A stretch of 64,000 nucleotides of DNA from Aquanectria penicillioides (lineage: Eukaryota > Ascomycota > Sordariomycetes > Hypocreales > Nectriaceae), in contig PYIU01000004.1 of the NCBI GenBank assembly GCA_003415625.1, positions 3,038,001 through 3,102,000 of the forward strand, given 5' to 3'. Position 1 is the first letter of the stretch; the number at the start of each line of letters is the position of its first letter. The notes under the pieces are model-generated. The model saw nothing but the letters and a program-made list of their open reading frames with translations. It was not told where the DNA came from and did no database searches. This document shows, one piece after another, positions 1 to 11,759 of this stretch. A program made the position numbers and the translations under genes.

Positions 1-77
1 CCTGCCTCCAAGGTGACCAATAGTTCTTGAAAGAAACTCTCCAAGAAAGGTATTGTGATGTTGGCTAAGCATGCTTC

Positions 78-3000
78 ATGAAACAAGGACTGACAAATAT
101 CCAGTCCCAGCCTAGAATGACATCTCCACATCTATCACCCGGTCGGCCTCAGCGGCTTCGCGACAACGCAACAGACCGAGGAAATCCAATATCTCAAGAA
201 AACGTCCCGTTGGGATCAAATCAACCGCAGTCGCCATCTAAAGAAAAGCCTATCTATTCCCCAGCAACTTCTTTCCCTCCAACTGAGTGGCAGACATGGC
301 CCGAATTCACTATTAGGCTGGACAATTTGCCTGCCAATATCACCACCATTAATCTCTGGGATTGGTTCTCCCGAGAGGGAGAAATCGCTTATATGGATAT
401 CTTTGAGGACCAGCGATCTCAAGGCACCAAATCAGCCAAAATCAGATTCGAGCCTCCGCCAAACCACGCATTCTGGGAGCCAGGTACGTATCGTGTGGCG
501 CATTCAGACGCTCATCAATATCCCAACGGCCTTGCCATCGCTATTATGCCTTGGAGGGCCATACCCAAGTGTTGGATCCAGAGCCCGGTTTGTGCAGACC
601 GAAGACATCCCATCAAAATTACTCTTGATCCTCTAGCCATCCAATTTGGCAGCTTGGTTGCTCCCAAGGCCATGTGCATTATGAAGTCTTTCTCTGCCCC
701 TGTTGGCGATGATGCGCTCAAACTCGAAGTCAACCTCAAGCTAAAATGCCTCATTGCGTGGTTCCAAATGGAAACAGAAACTCGCTCTGGTAGATACCTA
801 AGAGAATACAAGTTCATCATCGACTTTTCGAGAATCAAAGAAATCTATCAAACGACCGATGAGGACAACGCTATCTCTTTAATACTGCCTTTGAAATTTG
901 CGCCACAGTACTACTGGAAGCGTAGGGATATCAGATCTACCTTTACCGATGAGGCCAAAAATTGGGGCTTGTCGGAGGCTTGGTATCGTGCAACAGATAT
1001 TCTTCTGCACGCTGGTCGTCCAATGAAATACCCGGTCGCCCTGCACGCTGAGTACAATGACCCGGGATTCATTGATATTGGCCGCTGGACAACGATCCGA
1101 TTTGTGTTGGGCGGAAAATCCAAGGAGGTCGCTACTGCCAACCAGCAGCTCATAAACGCCCTCGAGGATTTCAGCACCGTTAGTCGTGCCTGTGATGACT
1201 TTAAAACCACTCAAGGCGAGAAGCCAGAGCTCTGGGGTCTTTTGGAGCACCCCCAAATGCCAGAAGAGGGAAATGCTTCGCATCTTCTTGCACTGTCCAC
1301 GACTCCTATGACACAATTGCAATTCGAGGTCCGATATCAGCTCGAGGTCTGCATCTCGCGAGGAATTCTCAATGAACACAATGTATCAGCCGAGTTCCTG
1401 AAGAAGCTTGCTGGCATGAATATAACGAGGGCGAAGCTTTTGCTTGAGTATTTGGCAGATCAAAATGAGTCAATCCAGGACCCCACGAGTCTTTACCGCA
1501 ACCCAGATGCCATGGCTTATTTCCCGAGTGCTCGGGTACCTCACTATTGCGCACTCATGCGTAAAGCTGTCATCACCCCACGACTATTCGCTTCAACACC
1601 CCCACCGTGGAAATGTCGAACCGTGTCCTGCGGCGGTACAACCACATTCACGACCGCTTCCTCCGCATCCAGTTTACTGAAGAGCCTGAACATGGCCGAA
1701 TTCTGGTGAACAAAGACCAGAATGATGAGATTTGGAAACGGTTGCTGCGGACACTTTATCAGGGGATTAGGATTGGGGATCGACTATACGAGTTCCTCGC
1801 TTTTGGAAGCTCGCAGCTCAGACAGTGTGGTGCGTACTTCTTCTGCCCGACCGACCATGTCTCGTGTGACGATATCCGAAAGTGGATGGGCCAATTTGAT
1901 CACATCAAGATTATCGCCAAGTATGCTGCACGACTGGGTCAATGTCTGTCAACAACCCGGGAGATCAGAGGTATCTCTGTCCCGACCATTCGACCAATTG
2001 CTGACATTGAGAGAAATGGATTCTGTTTTACTGATGGGGTTGGGAAAATTTCACCGTTTATCGCCCAGATGGTCATCGAGGACATGGGCCTCGATATCTT
2101 TGAACACCCATCTGCCTTTCAGTTCCGGATGGGTGGCTGTAAAGGAGTACTGACCCTGTGGCCAGATGCCAAGGGAACAGAGGTGCATGTTAGGGAGTCT
2201 CAAGAGAAGTTCAAGGCTGAGTTTAACGGCTTAGAAATTATCCGGTGCGCCAAGTTTGCAACTGCAACCCTCAACCGGCAGACGATTACCATCCTTGAGT
2301 GTCTGGGCGTACCGATCTCATCATTTATGAACCTGCTCAACCAGCAACTGATGACCTACGAATTGGCCATGGAGGAAAACCACGTAGCCATTGACCTTCT
2401 GAGAAAGTTCGTTGACGAGAACCAGACCACCCTCGCCATAGCTGAACTGCTTGAAGCAAACTTCAAGACGACTGCAACGCAGGAACCGTTTGTTCTCAAC
2501 GTTTTAAACCTGTGGCGGTCATGGTCCCTCAAACTCCTCAAAGAAAAGGCGAGGATTCAGGTCGAGAACAGTGCGTTTGTCCTTGGATGTGTGGACGAGA
2601 CGGGAACCCTCAGAGGCCACTCTTGCTCTACTGAGGGCTCTAAGGAAAAGAACGTCAGCAAATTACCCCAGATCTTTCTCCAAATGACAGACTCCAAAGA
2701 ATACGATAGAACGAAGATCATAAAAGGAGTATGCGTCATTGGTCGCAACCCATCGTTACATCCTGGCGACATTCGTATTGTGGAGGCGGTGGATGAACCA
2801 AAGTTACATCATCTCAAAGATGTGGTTGTCTTCCCAGCCACGGGAGACCGACCCGTCCCCAATATGTTGTCAGGTGGCGACCTTGACGGAGATGACTTCT
2901 TCGTCATGTGGGAAACAAGTCTGATGCCTCGGGTTTGGAACTACCCTCCTATGGACTATACAGGCTCCAAGCCTCAACAGCTGGACCGGGACGTCAATGT

Positions 3001-4267
3001 TGATGACCTCAGGAACTTTTTTGTGAAGTACATGAAGAACGATGTGCTGCCACTGATTGCCACCTCGCATCTGGCAATGGCTGATAATTATGGGCCAACA
3101 TCAGCCGTGTGTGAGTAATATCCCGTTACAGTGCAGTTTCAGAATCTGACAGGAGAACCAGGCCTCGAACTGGCGGCTCTCCATTCCAAGGCAGTTGACT
3201 ACCCCAAGACGGGAGACCCGGCCGTGTTGAGACGGAATCAACAGCCACGTAGGTGGCCACACTTCATGGAGAAGAAGAACTCATATCACTCGCGGAAAGC
3301 ACTTGGGGTCATCTACGACAGGGTCGTCAACAGATCGATCCAATTTAACCCCATCTGGGACAGTCCGTTCGATCAGCGAATCACTAACCATGACACAATC
3401 AAGCCAGACGATGCTATACTCAACGAAGCTAGGCGGATCAAGCTGCAATACGACACTTCCGTCAGGAGACTTCTCAGCCAGTATGACCTCCAGACAGAAT
3501 TTGAACTGTGGAGCGGGTTTGCTATGTCTAAACCTGCGATTGGGTCCGACTACAAAAGACAAGAGGATCTGGGGCGCGAATATGATGTGCTTAAGCATAG
3601 ATTCCGGGAGATATGTTATGACGCTGCCGGCGGCAAGCAGCCGGAGCTGATTGACCGCTTTGTTGCTGGCATGTACATTATCACGGATGAGGAAACTAAG
3701 TCTGCTCTGCGCAACAGCAACCAAGAGCTGATAGGTGACGCGGGTCGTGTTCTGCAGTCGATGGAACGTGACTCGAAAGCCATGCCTCTCATCAGCTTCC
3801 CATGGATTTTTCACTGGGTTCTGATTCGGCTCGTTGGTAGAAGCAACAAGTCAAAGCATTCAACCAAGGTGGCGGCCCATCGGAACGCAATCCAGACTCC
3901 ACAGCCACGCATCGATGAACAGTCTGGCAGTGCCGATGTTAGCCATGACACCAGCGTGGTGGAGACGGTGCGGTCCGGTGTTGGGGCTGATATCCACACC
4001 CACTTGCCAAATGGAACCATTATCCATCAAGGTCAGCCACTGATATTGTTTGATGCACCACAAATGAATTGTCCCAGCTCTTCCACTTCAATCACGGACG
4101 AAAGGATGGCACCAGCGATCCAAAGACAAGAAACAGGATATGGCAGCATCGGCGATTGTGGCGTAGAGGGCAGTGTCGGGGACAGGCAAACAAGGTCCGA
4201 GACAGATGAACAGGAGGAGAGCGCCATGGATCGCCTCACAAGGCTCGTCAACTGCGGGGGAAAATGA
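78..4267 (+). CDS. RNA-dependent RNA polymerase (QDE-1/SAD-1/Rdp1 family), frameshifted
   Basis: Cellular RNA-dependent RNA polymerase, which makes dsRNA from single-stranded RNA for silencing or silencing of unpaired DNA. An RRM-like segment lies near residues 76-112, followed by the fungal RdRP N-terminal region, and the catalytic loop GGDLDGDD is at nt 2873-2896 (DxDGD at 2879-2893). The block ending in LHSKAVDYPKTG is also typical. The coding path is 78-3110 joined to 3162-4267. The intron is 3111-3161 (GTGAGT...CTGAC...CCAG); splicing completes a Cys codon and gives AVC-LELAALHS. Codons upstream of ATG 78 end in a stop at 66-68. The frame slips at the C4 run 1576-1579: upstream reads VITP in one frame and TTIRFNTPTVE continues in another, as if one C were missing. 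No intron can bridge this. If repaired, the length would be about 1380 residues. It is therefore either a pseudogene or an assembly error. It is tail-to-tail with the next gene. Confidence 0.93.
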
Positions 4268-4493
4268 GAAAGCGCAAGGGCGGGCCGGTGATTGGGTGGG
4301 TGGGTTGGAACGATGCAATGGTTGCTAGAAGGCGTTCCGAAATACATAGGGTTTCACAAGGTGGGGAGGTAAAGAGGCATCTAAAGGGCCGAAGGGACAG
4401 AAGAAGAAAGCATTTGCAGCACCCTGCAAGGCTTCTGACGCACCACCATCTGTGCGCCATATCAAAGCGTGAGATGCTTGGCGATTGTCAAAA

Positions 4494-5923
4494 TCATCGC
4501 CTAATGCACAAATCTGTTCGGAGGACCCATTTTTCGCCCGCTGTGACCTCCCTCCCCTCATGCTAGAAGTATTAGCGGCGTCAGCCATCAGGTCGTTCTA
4601 AATGATCTTGAGGTTGAGAGGAGGGGAAAGAGAAAACAGTCTAAACAAGGGTGGGCTTACCAGGAGACAGTCGTCACCGTGCTTATGCAGGAGAAGCATC
4701 CCCGTCTCAAGAGGCACAGCAATTTCTTCTCGGGGCGACTTGCGGTCGTGTGGGTAAAAGACCGTCTGGCCCCCGACACAGCCTTCGGCAGCCGAGGTCA
4801 GATAGAGTAGAAGCGTCCAAGTCGTCCGGACGGGAGTGGGGGTATCCAGAGACAATGTTAGGTTATTCGAATCGTCATCTAGATTTAGCCATCAGCAGTT
4901 GGCCGCATGCACGGTTGAGATTTCAAGATCATGGTAGGGGAGGGAAAGGCGAGGCAGTGTAAGCTTGCCGCCCCTTGATGCATAACCTAGACAGGCCAAA
5001 GGAAACAAGGGAGGTTCGTGATAAGTTGACCTCGCAGACAGGGCTATCGGATACGGCGCTCCGAGACGCTGAGTAAGAGTCCGAGTAGTTCCAACGGATA
5101 TTGAGATGTGGGAAGTGCACCCGAAAAGTAAGACATGAATGTTGGTGATGTGACGAATGCTGGGCCAAGATTGAGGGGTGCGAGCGCGTGTGGGTGAGTT
5201 AGAGAGGAGGAGGAGGGGAAGGGACGGGATTGGGTGAAGAATGGATTAATCAACAATAGTAGAAACCACAGCCGCAATTGGACATGTACCTACAGTGGCA
5301 ATCAAAGTACTGGCCCTTCGAGTATCTGTACACACGGATATTGGGATTCAGCCCAACCAGTTCACCGCCCCTGGAACATCCGTCAGTCGCAATCTCGGCT
5401 CGCAAAGACCAACGCAGTGTAACCATATTGCTTTTTGGGCCGCGTGCGAATGGGTGTTCCCGAAGCAGGACATAAGACTTTTGTGTGATGAAGCCTGTTC
5501 GAGGCTGCGGATTCGTGGCCCAGTCCAGCTGAAAAAAACAAAGAAAACTGCTTACCAGAGATCCTGAGTGTCTTCGCCTTCCAGCAACGCCTCCTTGAGT
5601 CCTGTTTCTTCCCACAGGCGGCGAGCGAAGTCTGGATCATCAACTTGGAATCGGTCATTGACTCGCACGGCCTCGCCGCGCTTAGGGCGGCCGGGAGTTG
5701 TCTGCAGCGGCAATGTCTTGAGGAAAGTCACATAGTCTCGGCAGAGGCTGCGGGGAAAGAAGAATGGGATAAGAACCACTCTAGGGGTCGAGGGGTGGGG
5801 CTCAAGTGTGAGATCGACAACTGGCAAAGAAGGTTTGAACGCAGGCCATGATGGGATAATAGGAAGTGGCCGGGGTGCCGCGGCCGGCACTTTGGACGAT
5901 TTGGACCCTTTCGGTTTGGGCAT
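4494..5923 (-). CDS. 2OG-Fe(II) oxygenase, prolyl-4-hydroxylase-like
   Basis: Predicted 243-residue iron/2-oxoglutarate dioxygenase of the P4Hc type; the substrate is unknown. I assembled it from four exons: 5923-5556, 5370-5294, 4878-4661 and 4562-4494, and all three joins keep phase. The join across intron 1 gives DLWGGELVGLNPN. The join across intron 2 (415 nt, long for this window) restores the Tyr of CHYDD. The join across intron 3 gives CLL-HEG. Iron ligands are visible as H148-x-D150 and H222, with K232 ten residues after the distal His as a candidate for binding 2-oxoglutarate. The first 50 residues are Pro/Lys/Ser-rich with no obvious signal peptide, so a soluble location is likely. 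The start at 5923 (MPKPKGSK) is preferred; an in-frame ATG also lies at 5947. It converges on the RdRP gene with a 226-bp gap. Confidence 0.82.
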
Positions 5924-7963
5924 CGTGCTGCAACGAGATGGAATCAAGCACCGAACTAGACTGGGAGAGGGAGGCCTTGGGGTTGCGTTGTGTTGCGTTG
6001 CGGAGATGGTAAGAATTTCAAGTGGCGGGCGGATGTCTGTCGACTTGCGTTAGCCTACCCGCAAGCATGTACGTCAAAAAGGCTGCCGAGCGGCGCACGG
6101 GGACCGCCGGGCTCCTCGAAGACAAGATAAAACAACAACAACAACCACAACAAGGACAAGATTCTATGAATCTATCATGGATGTGGGTCCTCCGTATGGA
6201 TCATTTCGTTTGGAGTGGATCTTGGATGAAGCGAGTGAGACATGGACGGAAGCATGCCCTGGATCCGAGACTGAAAGACAACGTCGGCTTCAGCGGGAGG
6301 GGACCGGCCCAGGCGTCAAATGCATGAAGCAAAACATTGGGCATGGCAACAGTGGGCCAGCAAGATCGTGAGGCCCGTCTTGCTTTTGACGACCGAGTTA
6401 GGCAGGTTGCAGATGGACAGCTCTGTATAGCTATATCGACACCTCGTGGGAGGGGCTGGATGAATCGATCATTGACCCGGATATATCGAAGGTGGCGAAC
6501 AAGACAGCTGACCGCTTGGTCCTCCATCAAGAGGGCGTTGCAACTGAGCGGTCGAAACCGAGGCCAGGGACCTGGGTCTGCGATGGTGTCTTGGTTTGGG
6601 GAGGGGTTCTGAATGTGGTGGTGGTACAGGGCAAAATAGCAGGGCGTGGCGCTGGTGAGTTGGAAAAGGATGGCCTACCTGGCTGGCCTGTATGGATTTA
6701 GACCATCAACAGGCAGGGTAGGGCGGAAGCACGATCGACAACGCCAGCCTGCCAGCTCGGTAGCACAAGGCCGCGTGCGATGATCCGATTGACACGTTTA
6801 GATCGCCGACCTGGCCAAAATTTCCTTGATTTTCGTTGGTGCTCACCACCTGCATTGGCGGTAGAGCGAGAGAAATGAGGCTTCGAGGTTGGGTCGAAAT
6901 GCAATAGGTGATAGAGGGAGAATGGAAAAGGAAGATGAGTCGCGGAGTGGGCAGAATCCTTGTATTAGGTGGAGTGTCCGAACCCCGCAACATGCATCCT
7001 GCTAGGATACAGATACTACTACTGAGTAGAATCGTCACTACAAGGCCGCAATTGGGTGTACATGCTAGGACGCAGTTGGGGAGAAAGCTCGATGCTTTCC
7101 TTGGGAGCCAACTCAGAACATTGGAAGGGTTGCGGCGAAGCGTCAGGACCGTTTGTGCTGGCCCGTCGTGCATATAAAGTGGATATTAGCAAGCAAGCGC
7201 ACGTACATGTGCATTTGTATCGGTCCACGGCATAGGTAGGTAGGTAGAATGTCTTCTCACCGCGCCAGCCATTGGGGGAAGAGGCTCTCCGTATAAATGC
7301 AGCAAATAACTTGCAGGTTGCTTGTTGGTTTGCCGTGTTAGATTAAAACATTGTCCAGTGCCTGCATCGACACCATGTCCATGCGGCCATGCCTTGCGCT
7401 TTCTGAAACCAACGCTATGGGGTAATCATATAACAAATCGTATCGCCCCTCCCCGGCGTTTCCTCAAGAGCCAACATGCCTCTGAATACAAGCTGATTCC
7501 CCATGACAAAATCCCCGACTGGATATAAACTCCCGGAACCACAGACAAGCATGTTGTTGAGTCCGATGCCTTCTCTTTCAAGCAGCGTACAGCTGTAGTA
7601 GTAGTTGTTGTCTCCCTCAGTGTGGAGTACGTACACTGCAACCCTGTCAGAAATGCGCCGTGTGAGGGGCTGACGCCCGTCCCTACGACGCTGTTGAGCC
7701 AGGGATTGCAATGCATCTCCCAGGCTGTTCGTAGTGGTGTGTAAATAATTGCTTCTGCAAAGACAGCACCTGGGGGAGGGGGCACCGAGTGCACCCTGGG
7801 ATGTAGAGACACGGATATGGCTCTCTGTCGGGATGTCTCCCTTGTCCTGAACTTGCTAGCACATATAAACCACCAGGGGGGGGCGAGTTATAGAGAATCT
7901 GAGATCGGTTTGTCTTCCCGGATTCTGACCGATCGAGTATCATCTTTGAATTGCCTTCCAACC
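5924..7963. other. Intergenic, 2.0 kb between divergent genes
   Basis: Presumed promoters of the oxygenase (-) and the hypothetical gene (+). Visible features are a CAA-rich run at about 6128-6158 and a TAGG tetranucleotide run near 7231-7245. Several frames of 60-155 codons on both strands overlap one another and match no family I know. I see no RNA gene. Confidence 0.6.
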
Positions 7964-8959
7964 ATGCTGGTCAGCTTCGCCCTCCTGACCATTGCCCGCG
8001 CCTTGGGAGAGACTCCCGAACAGGACAAGCCGAACCCTACGGTAGTCATCTCGCCAACGCCGCGACTGAGCCGCACAATCCAGCGATTCGAAGGGTTATG
8101 GAAGGACTGGGCCAAGTGCTTAAGGACTCAGTATCAAACCAGTCGACACGATGAACTCGACAGGCTCTTTGCTAGAACAGCTCGGGTCATGGCTGGCTCG
8201 GCAATCATATTTTCAAACATCAAAATGAAGGCCAAACGAGGCGAGCTCGAAGTCGCAAGCGGGCCTCTCATCAAGATTTTGAAGAATACACGGAAGGCCA
8301 TCATCTCTGGCCAAAGAATCACCCACATGAAAGAAGTGGAGTCCTGGATTCTTCCCGAGGAACCCCCACCAGGAACACCTCCTTCAGACGAAGGTCTGCA
8401 AGAATACGAGCGAAAAAGGCGCCAGAACGAAAAGGCCAACGCACTGATTGAGCGGAGGAAGAAACCAGTCCAGTGCTGCATGTTTGTTGCCTTGGCTCTT
8501 TTCCAATTCCTTTACCCCGACGAGGTCCACGACTTCGTCGCAGAGTACGAGGATGAGGTGGTGTGCGAGACTTTTAGTCGAACCATTTCAATAGATGATG
8601 CAAAGACATACGAAAGCCTACAAATGAAGGACCACTGCAGACAACGACTCACGCCGCCGCAGGACCGCATTCCAATATGGGAGGTTCCGTTTGGGGAAAT
8701 CACATGCGTCCCTCGTTTCGTGAGAAACCCTATGGCATGCGGACCACCCATTGTCAGCAACCAATATCGCATTGATAGTAAGTAATGCCCTTGTTCGCCC
8801 AACATGCTACAAGCCTAACCCGAGATTTCTGCAGAGGACGAGTGGGAATACATCAACCTCATGCGCAATAATAGGCCGCAACATCTGGGGACAGCGCTTA
8901 CCTGGCGCAGCCGGCCAGACACTGAGTCGGTGAGCAGCTATGAATCTCAGTTTTCATAG
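7964..8959 (+). CDS. Hypothetical protein with two exons
   Basis: No family recognised. Exon 1 is 7964-8777 and exon 2 is 8835-8959. The intron has GTAAGT at 8778 and CTGCAG ending at 8834, and the join gives YRIDKDEWEY. The protein is 312 residues. The start at 7964 sits in a good context (aaccATGc); an upstream in-frame ATG at 7817 would add 49 unconvincing residues. The N-terminus MLVSFALLTIARALG is mildly hydrophobic and might be a weak signal sequence. The middle is charged and probably helical, and a hydrophobic patch CCMFVALALFQFLYP lies about two-thirds along. The C-terminal motif IPIWEVPFGEITCVPRF resembles one in the protein at 11760-13478. A strong hairpin begins at its stop codon. 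Confidence 0.72.
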
Positions 8960-9013
8960 CTGTGAGGCCATACACACACGCGCGAATCTGCGCGCGCGCG
9001 TGCGCCTCACAGC
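8959..9013 (+). other. Strong hairpin at the stop codon, alternating CG stem
   Basis: Perfect 10-bp arms (8959-8968 and 9004-9013, GCTGTGAGGC) enclose a second 8-bp stem (8977-8984 and 8995-9002, CACGCGCG) with a 10-nt loop. The outer arm overlaps the last base of the TAG stop of the preceding gene. The inner part is alternating purine-pyrimidine (CA/CG) DNA. Confidence 0.75.
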
Positions 9014-9795
9014 CTTGATGCCGGGGCAGTGGGAGGGCGGAGAGAGAAAACAACAAAGCCAACAAGCCGAGAGGAGATGGCGGAACGCAACCCGATTTGA
9101 GGTTGGGCTGTCTTGCTTTTTGGTGTAACACAGGACGTGTACATGAGTATTGATACTACCGTACATACAACATTGACCAATTGTACATATTGCGACTGGC
9201 AAGTACCTAGATGAGATACAGAGATGATATCACACTGAGAATCCGGAGGACCTCTCAAAAAATAGGGGTTCCTCAAAGTCCAGCTGAGAGAAAAGATCGG
9301 CGTCTGACTTTTGCAAACGTCAATCGAGGAGGCCTACATTGAGGCGCTGGGCAAGATACATCTGCCGAGGGGCGACATTGGAGGGGCTCTGGCTAAAACT
9401 GTGGCTTGGCTATAAACAAAAAAAAAGAGATGACCGCTATTTCCAACTTTGTATGTACGATTTTCAATAGTTCGTATGTGCGTGAGTGCGGAGAGCAACG
9501 CTGATGCACAATTGCTCGTGACAGCACAATCTCGTGTCGATCCAGAAAGCTGCGTTGGGAAGCCGTCATCAGACATGCACTTAGGCAACATAGGGGGTTG
9601 AGTGGTGACATATATGCATATATCGAGGCGTGCATTCTCTGTTTGCTGAGCGACTTGGCATTCCTTGCCCTTTCCTGGATCTCGAGGCTCTTCCAGGAAC
9701 GGCACAACGACTAAAAAGCATTTTAATGACGCTCTGGAGCCGCTGCGGATCCGTGAACTACACCCTGTTATTCTTTTTCGATTGACTGCCTATCA
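8960..9795. other. Intergenic, 0.8 kb
   Basis: 3' region of the hypothetical gene and promoter of AIM11. Apart from the hairpin at its left edge I see only short overlapping frames with no recognisable product. Confidence 0.6.
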
Positions 9796-10338
9796 ATGGC
9801 TGGCGCTTTTGCCATGGCCGGAACCGCGAGCTCATCAACGCCTCAAACCGCAACAAACTCCTCCACCACCACCAATTCGCGCCAAGATGCTGCGCCGATG
9901 CCATCATGGGCACGCCAATTTAAGCAACTAGGACTGTTTTTTGCAGGAGCTGGATTTATGGCTGCGTCAGTAGCTGTTTCTCGACGCTCAGTGATGCGAA
10001 GACGGCTTGACGCCTTCCCCAAGTTTTACTCATCAAACCGAGACCCGGTCAACTTCGACTCTTCGGACCGGTCTGCGCTTGCAGTGCAGGCTTTAAGCTT
10101 GGCGACTCTGAATGTCATGAGCTTTGGGATTATGTTAGTTGGCGGTATTTCCTGGGCATTTGATTTGAGCTCCGTGGAAGAGCTCCAGGCTAGGACCAGA
10201 GCGGTCACTCGTCGAGCAGGCCGGGTAGACCCAGAGGATGAGGCGCAGATGGAGGAAATGATGAAAGACCTCATGACCCGTTTGGGCATGGAGAAGCCGG
10301 CGGAATTAGGCAAGGAAGATGAAAAGAAAAAAGACTGA
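9796..10338 (+). CDS. AIM11: AIM11-family mitochondrial membrane protein
   Basis: Single-exon 180-residue protein of the AIM11 (altered inheritance of mitochondria 11) family, a small membrane protein of unknown biochemical role first named from a yeast mitochondrial-inheritance screen. It has a Ser/Thr-rich N-terminus, a first hydrophobic segment LGLFFAGAGFMAASVAV followed by the basic SRRSVMRRR, and a second segment in NVMSFGIMLVGGISWAF. A charged C-terminal tail rich in Glu and Lys follows. This two-helix topology with an Arg cluster after helix 1 is what identifies the family. A second Met at residue 7 could also serve as the start. Confidence 0.85.
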   Translation: MAGAFAMAGTASSSTPQTATNSSTTTNSRQDAAPMPSWARQFKQLGLFFAGAGFMAASVAVSRRSVMRRRLDAFPKFYSSNRDPVNFDSSDRSALAVQALSLATLNVMSFGIMLVGGISWAFDLSSVEELQARTRAVTRRAGRVDPEDEAQMEEMMKDLMTRLGMEKPAELGKEDEKKKD

Positions 10339-11759
10339 GAATCTCAAACAGTCTTGCGGCACCCGAACCATGAACCATACTGTCGGCTCAAGTAGGTTCG
10401 GGTATGTACATTACGGCACATTATGATGGCTTGAACTACTGTATCAAGGAACCGGGGAAACAACTCACCACCATGTCAGCGTTCGATCATGACACTCAAT
10501 AGCAGCAAATAGGATCAAAATAACAGAACACAATCGCTTGCCCGGTCTGGCATAGCTCAAGCCCCTCAGCCTCGGGTGCCCAAACACTCGCTAGTGAAGT
10601 GAAGCTCGATGAAGGCATCGAACCCGGCTGCCTGGACATCGGGTTCTAACACAGAATTGCAGACGTCGTCCGGTTGGCTCGAGAGCCTCGTTGCATCCAT
10701 TTACTTCTTCACGGGCCAGTGGAGAAGCAGTGACAACCGCCGCTGCGACAGTGGCGAGCTGCCAGCGCATGCTGCTCCGATGGGGTACGCCCTCGGTACC
10801 TTTTGGGGTTTTTTTTTCCTTCTTGGTTTTGGGTAATAATGCACCCCTGTCGTGGCAGTCCACATTATCACTCTTTGATAGATAGCAGGGGCTGCAATTT
10901 TCACCTGATCATGTCACCCGGACACTTGTTAGGCCCTCAGCGACACTACCGGTATTGTCGCCTTCGTCCGGCCGTGAAGGCATGGTTTGGGTGGTATAAG
11001 GTCGTACTCAATTTTTAAGATGGCCAGACACAACTTTCGTCACTGCAATCTGGAGGGAGAGCCCCCAACACAGTAGGAGGCGCCACAGAAAAAGCAAATC
11101 TAATCCAACCCGAGGCCGTTCTGGGCGAAACGGAGGTGCCAGTGTCTCACCAGATACCACGGACAACAACAGGGCTTGTTGCCGCCCTGGGTTAACCATC
11201 GTTTCCCGGAGATACTGTAACCCACAACTGCCCACGATGCTTTCAACAAGCTAGGGTTCTCGCCATCAGAGTCTTTGAAGGACGCCGCTTTTGCCATGTT
11301 TGGGTTGGTTGGCGTTCCTTCCTCGGAGACGACCCGGACAATGGCACTGGACTCGGCAACTCCACTCCGAGGCTTGCATCGTACTTACTTGGCTGTACCT
11401 TAGGGCAGCAAGACGTCTAACCCAACAAGATGACAAGTTATGCTAGTCGCTTGAAACAATCCCCGGTAGGTGACGAGGGCCCTTTGGCCCCGATAGAGGG
11501 ATGAAGAAGGCCTAGCGGTCGCATTACCTGGAGCGCTCCCAGTGTTTATCCTACACAGGCACCAAAGCCACACCCACTCCGACCATTTTCTGTCTTTGGT
11601 GGTTTGTCCATCTTATTATATTAAGGCCTGGGTATTCTTTTCCCATTCCCGGATGTTACTTGTTTAATTTCTTTCTGTTTTTTTTTTTTTTTTTTTTTTT
11701 CATTGTTTTCTTATGAACAGAGGCAACACCAAACAGTTTGGACTCTTTCCTGGGCCGAG
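10339..11759. other. Intergenic, 1.4 kb, with T23 tract
   Basis: Contains a run of 23 T at 11678-11700 just before the next coding region. The tract ends in ttatgaacag, so it could be a pyrimidine tract and acceptor of a 5' intron whose donor I cannot place. The 20-mer at 11487-11506 recurs at 55967-55986 with one mismatch. No gene is evident. Confidence 0.6.

Noticed and set aside
3107..3161. In-frame stop at 3116-3118 looked like a second lesion in the RdRP gene
   Set aside because: A normal 51-nt intron (3111-3161, GTGAGT, CTGAC branch, CCAG) removes it and restores a conserved Cys-Leu-Glu-Leu junction.
6706..7173. 155-codon minus-strand frame
   Set aside because: It overlaps other open frames and has no recognisable motif. 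It lies in the promoter gap and has no splice or start support.
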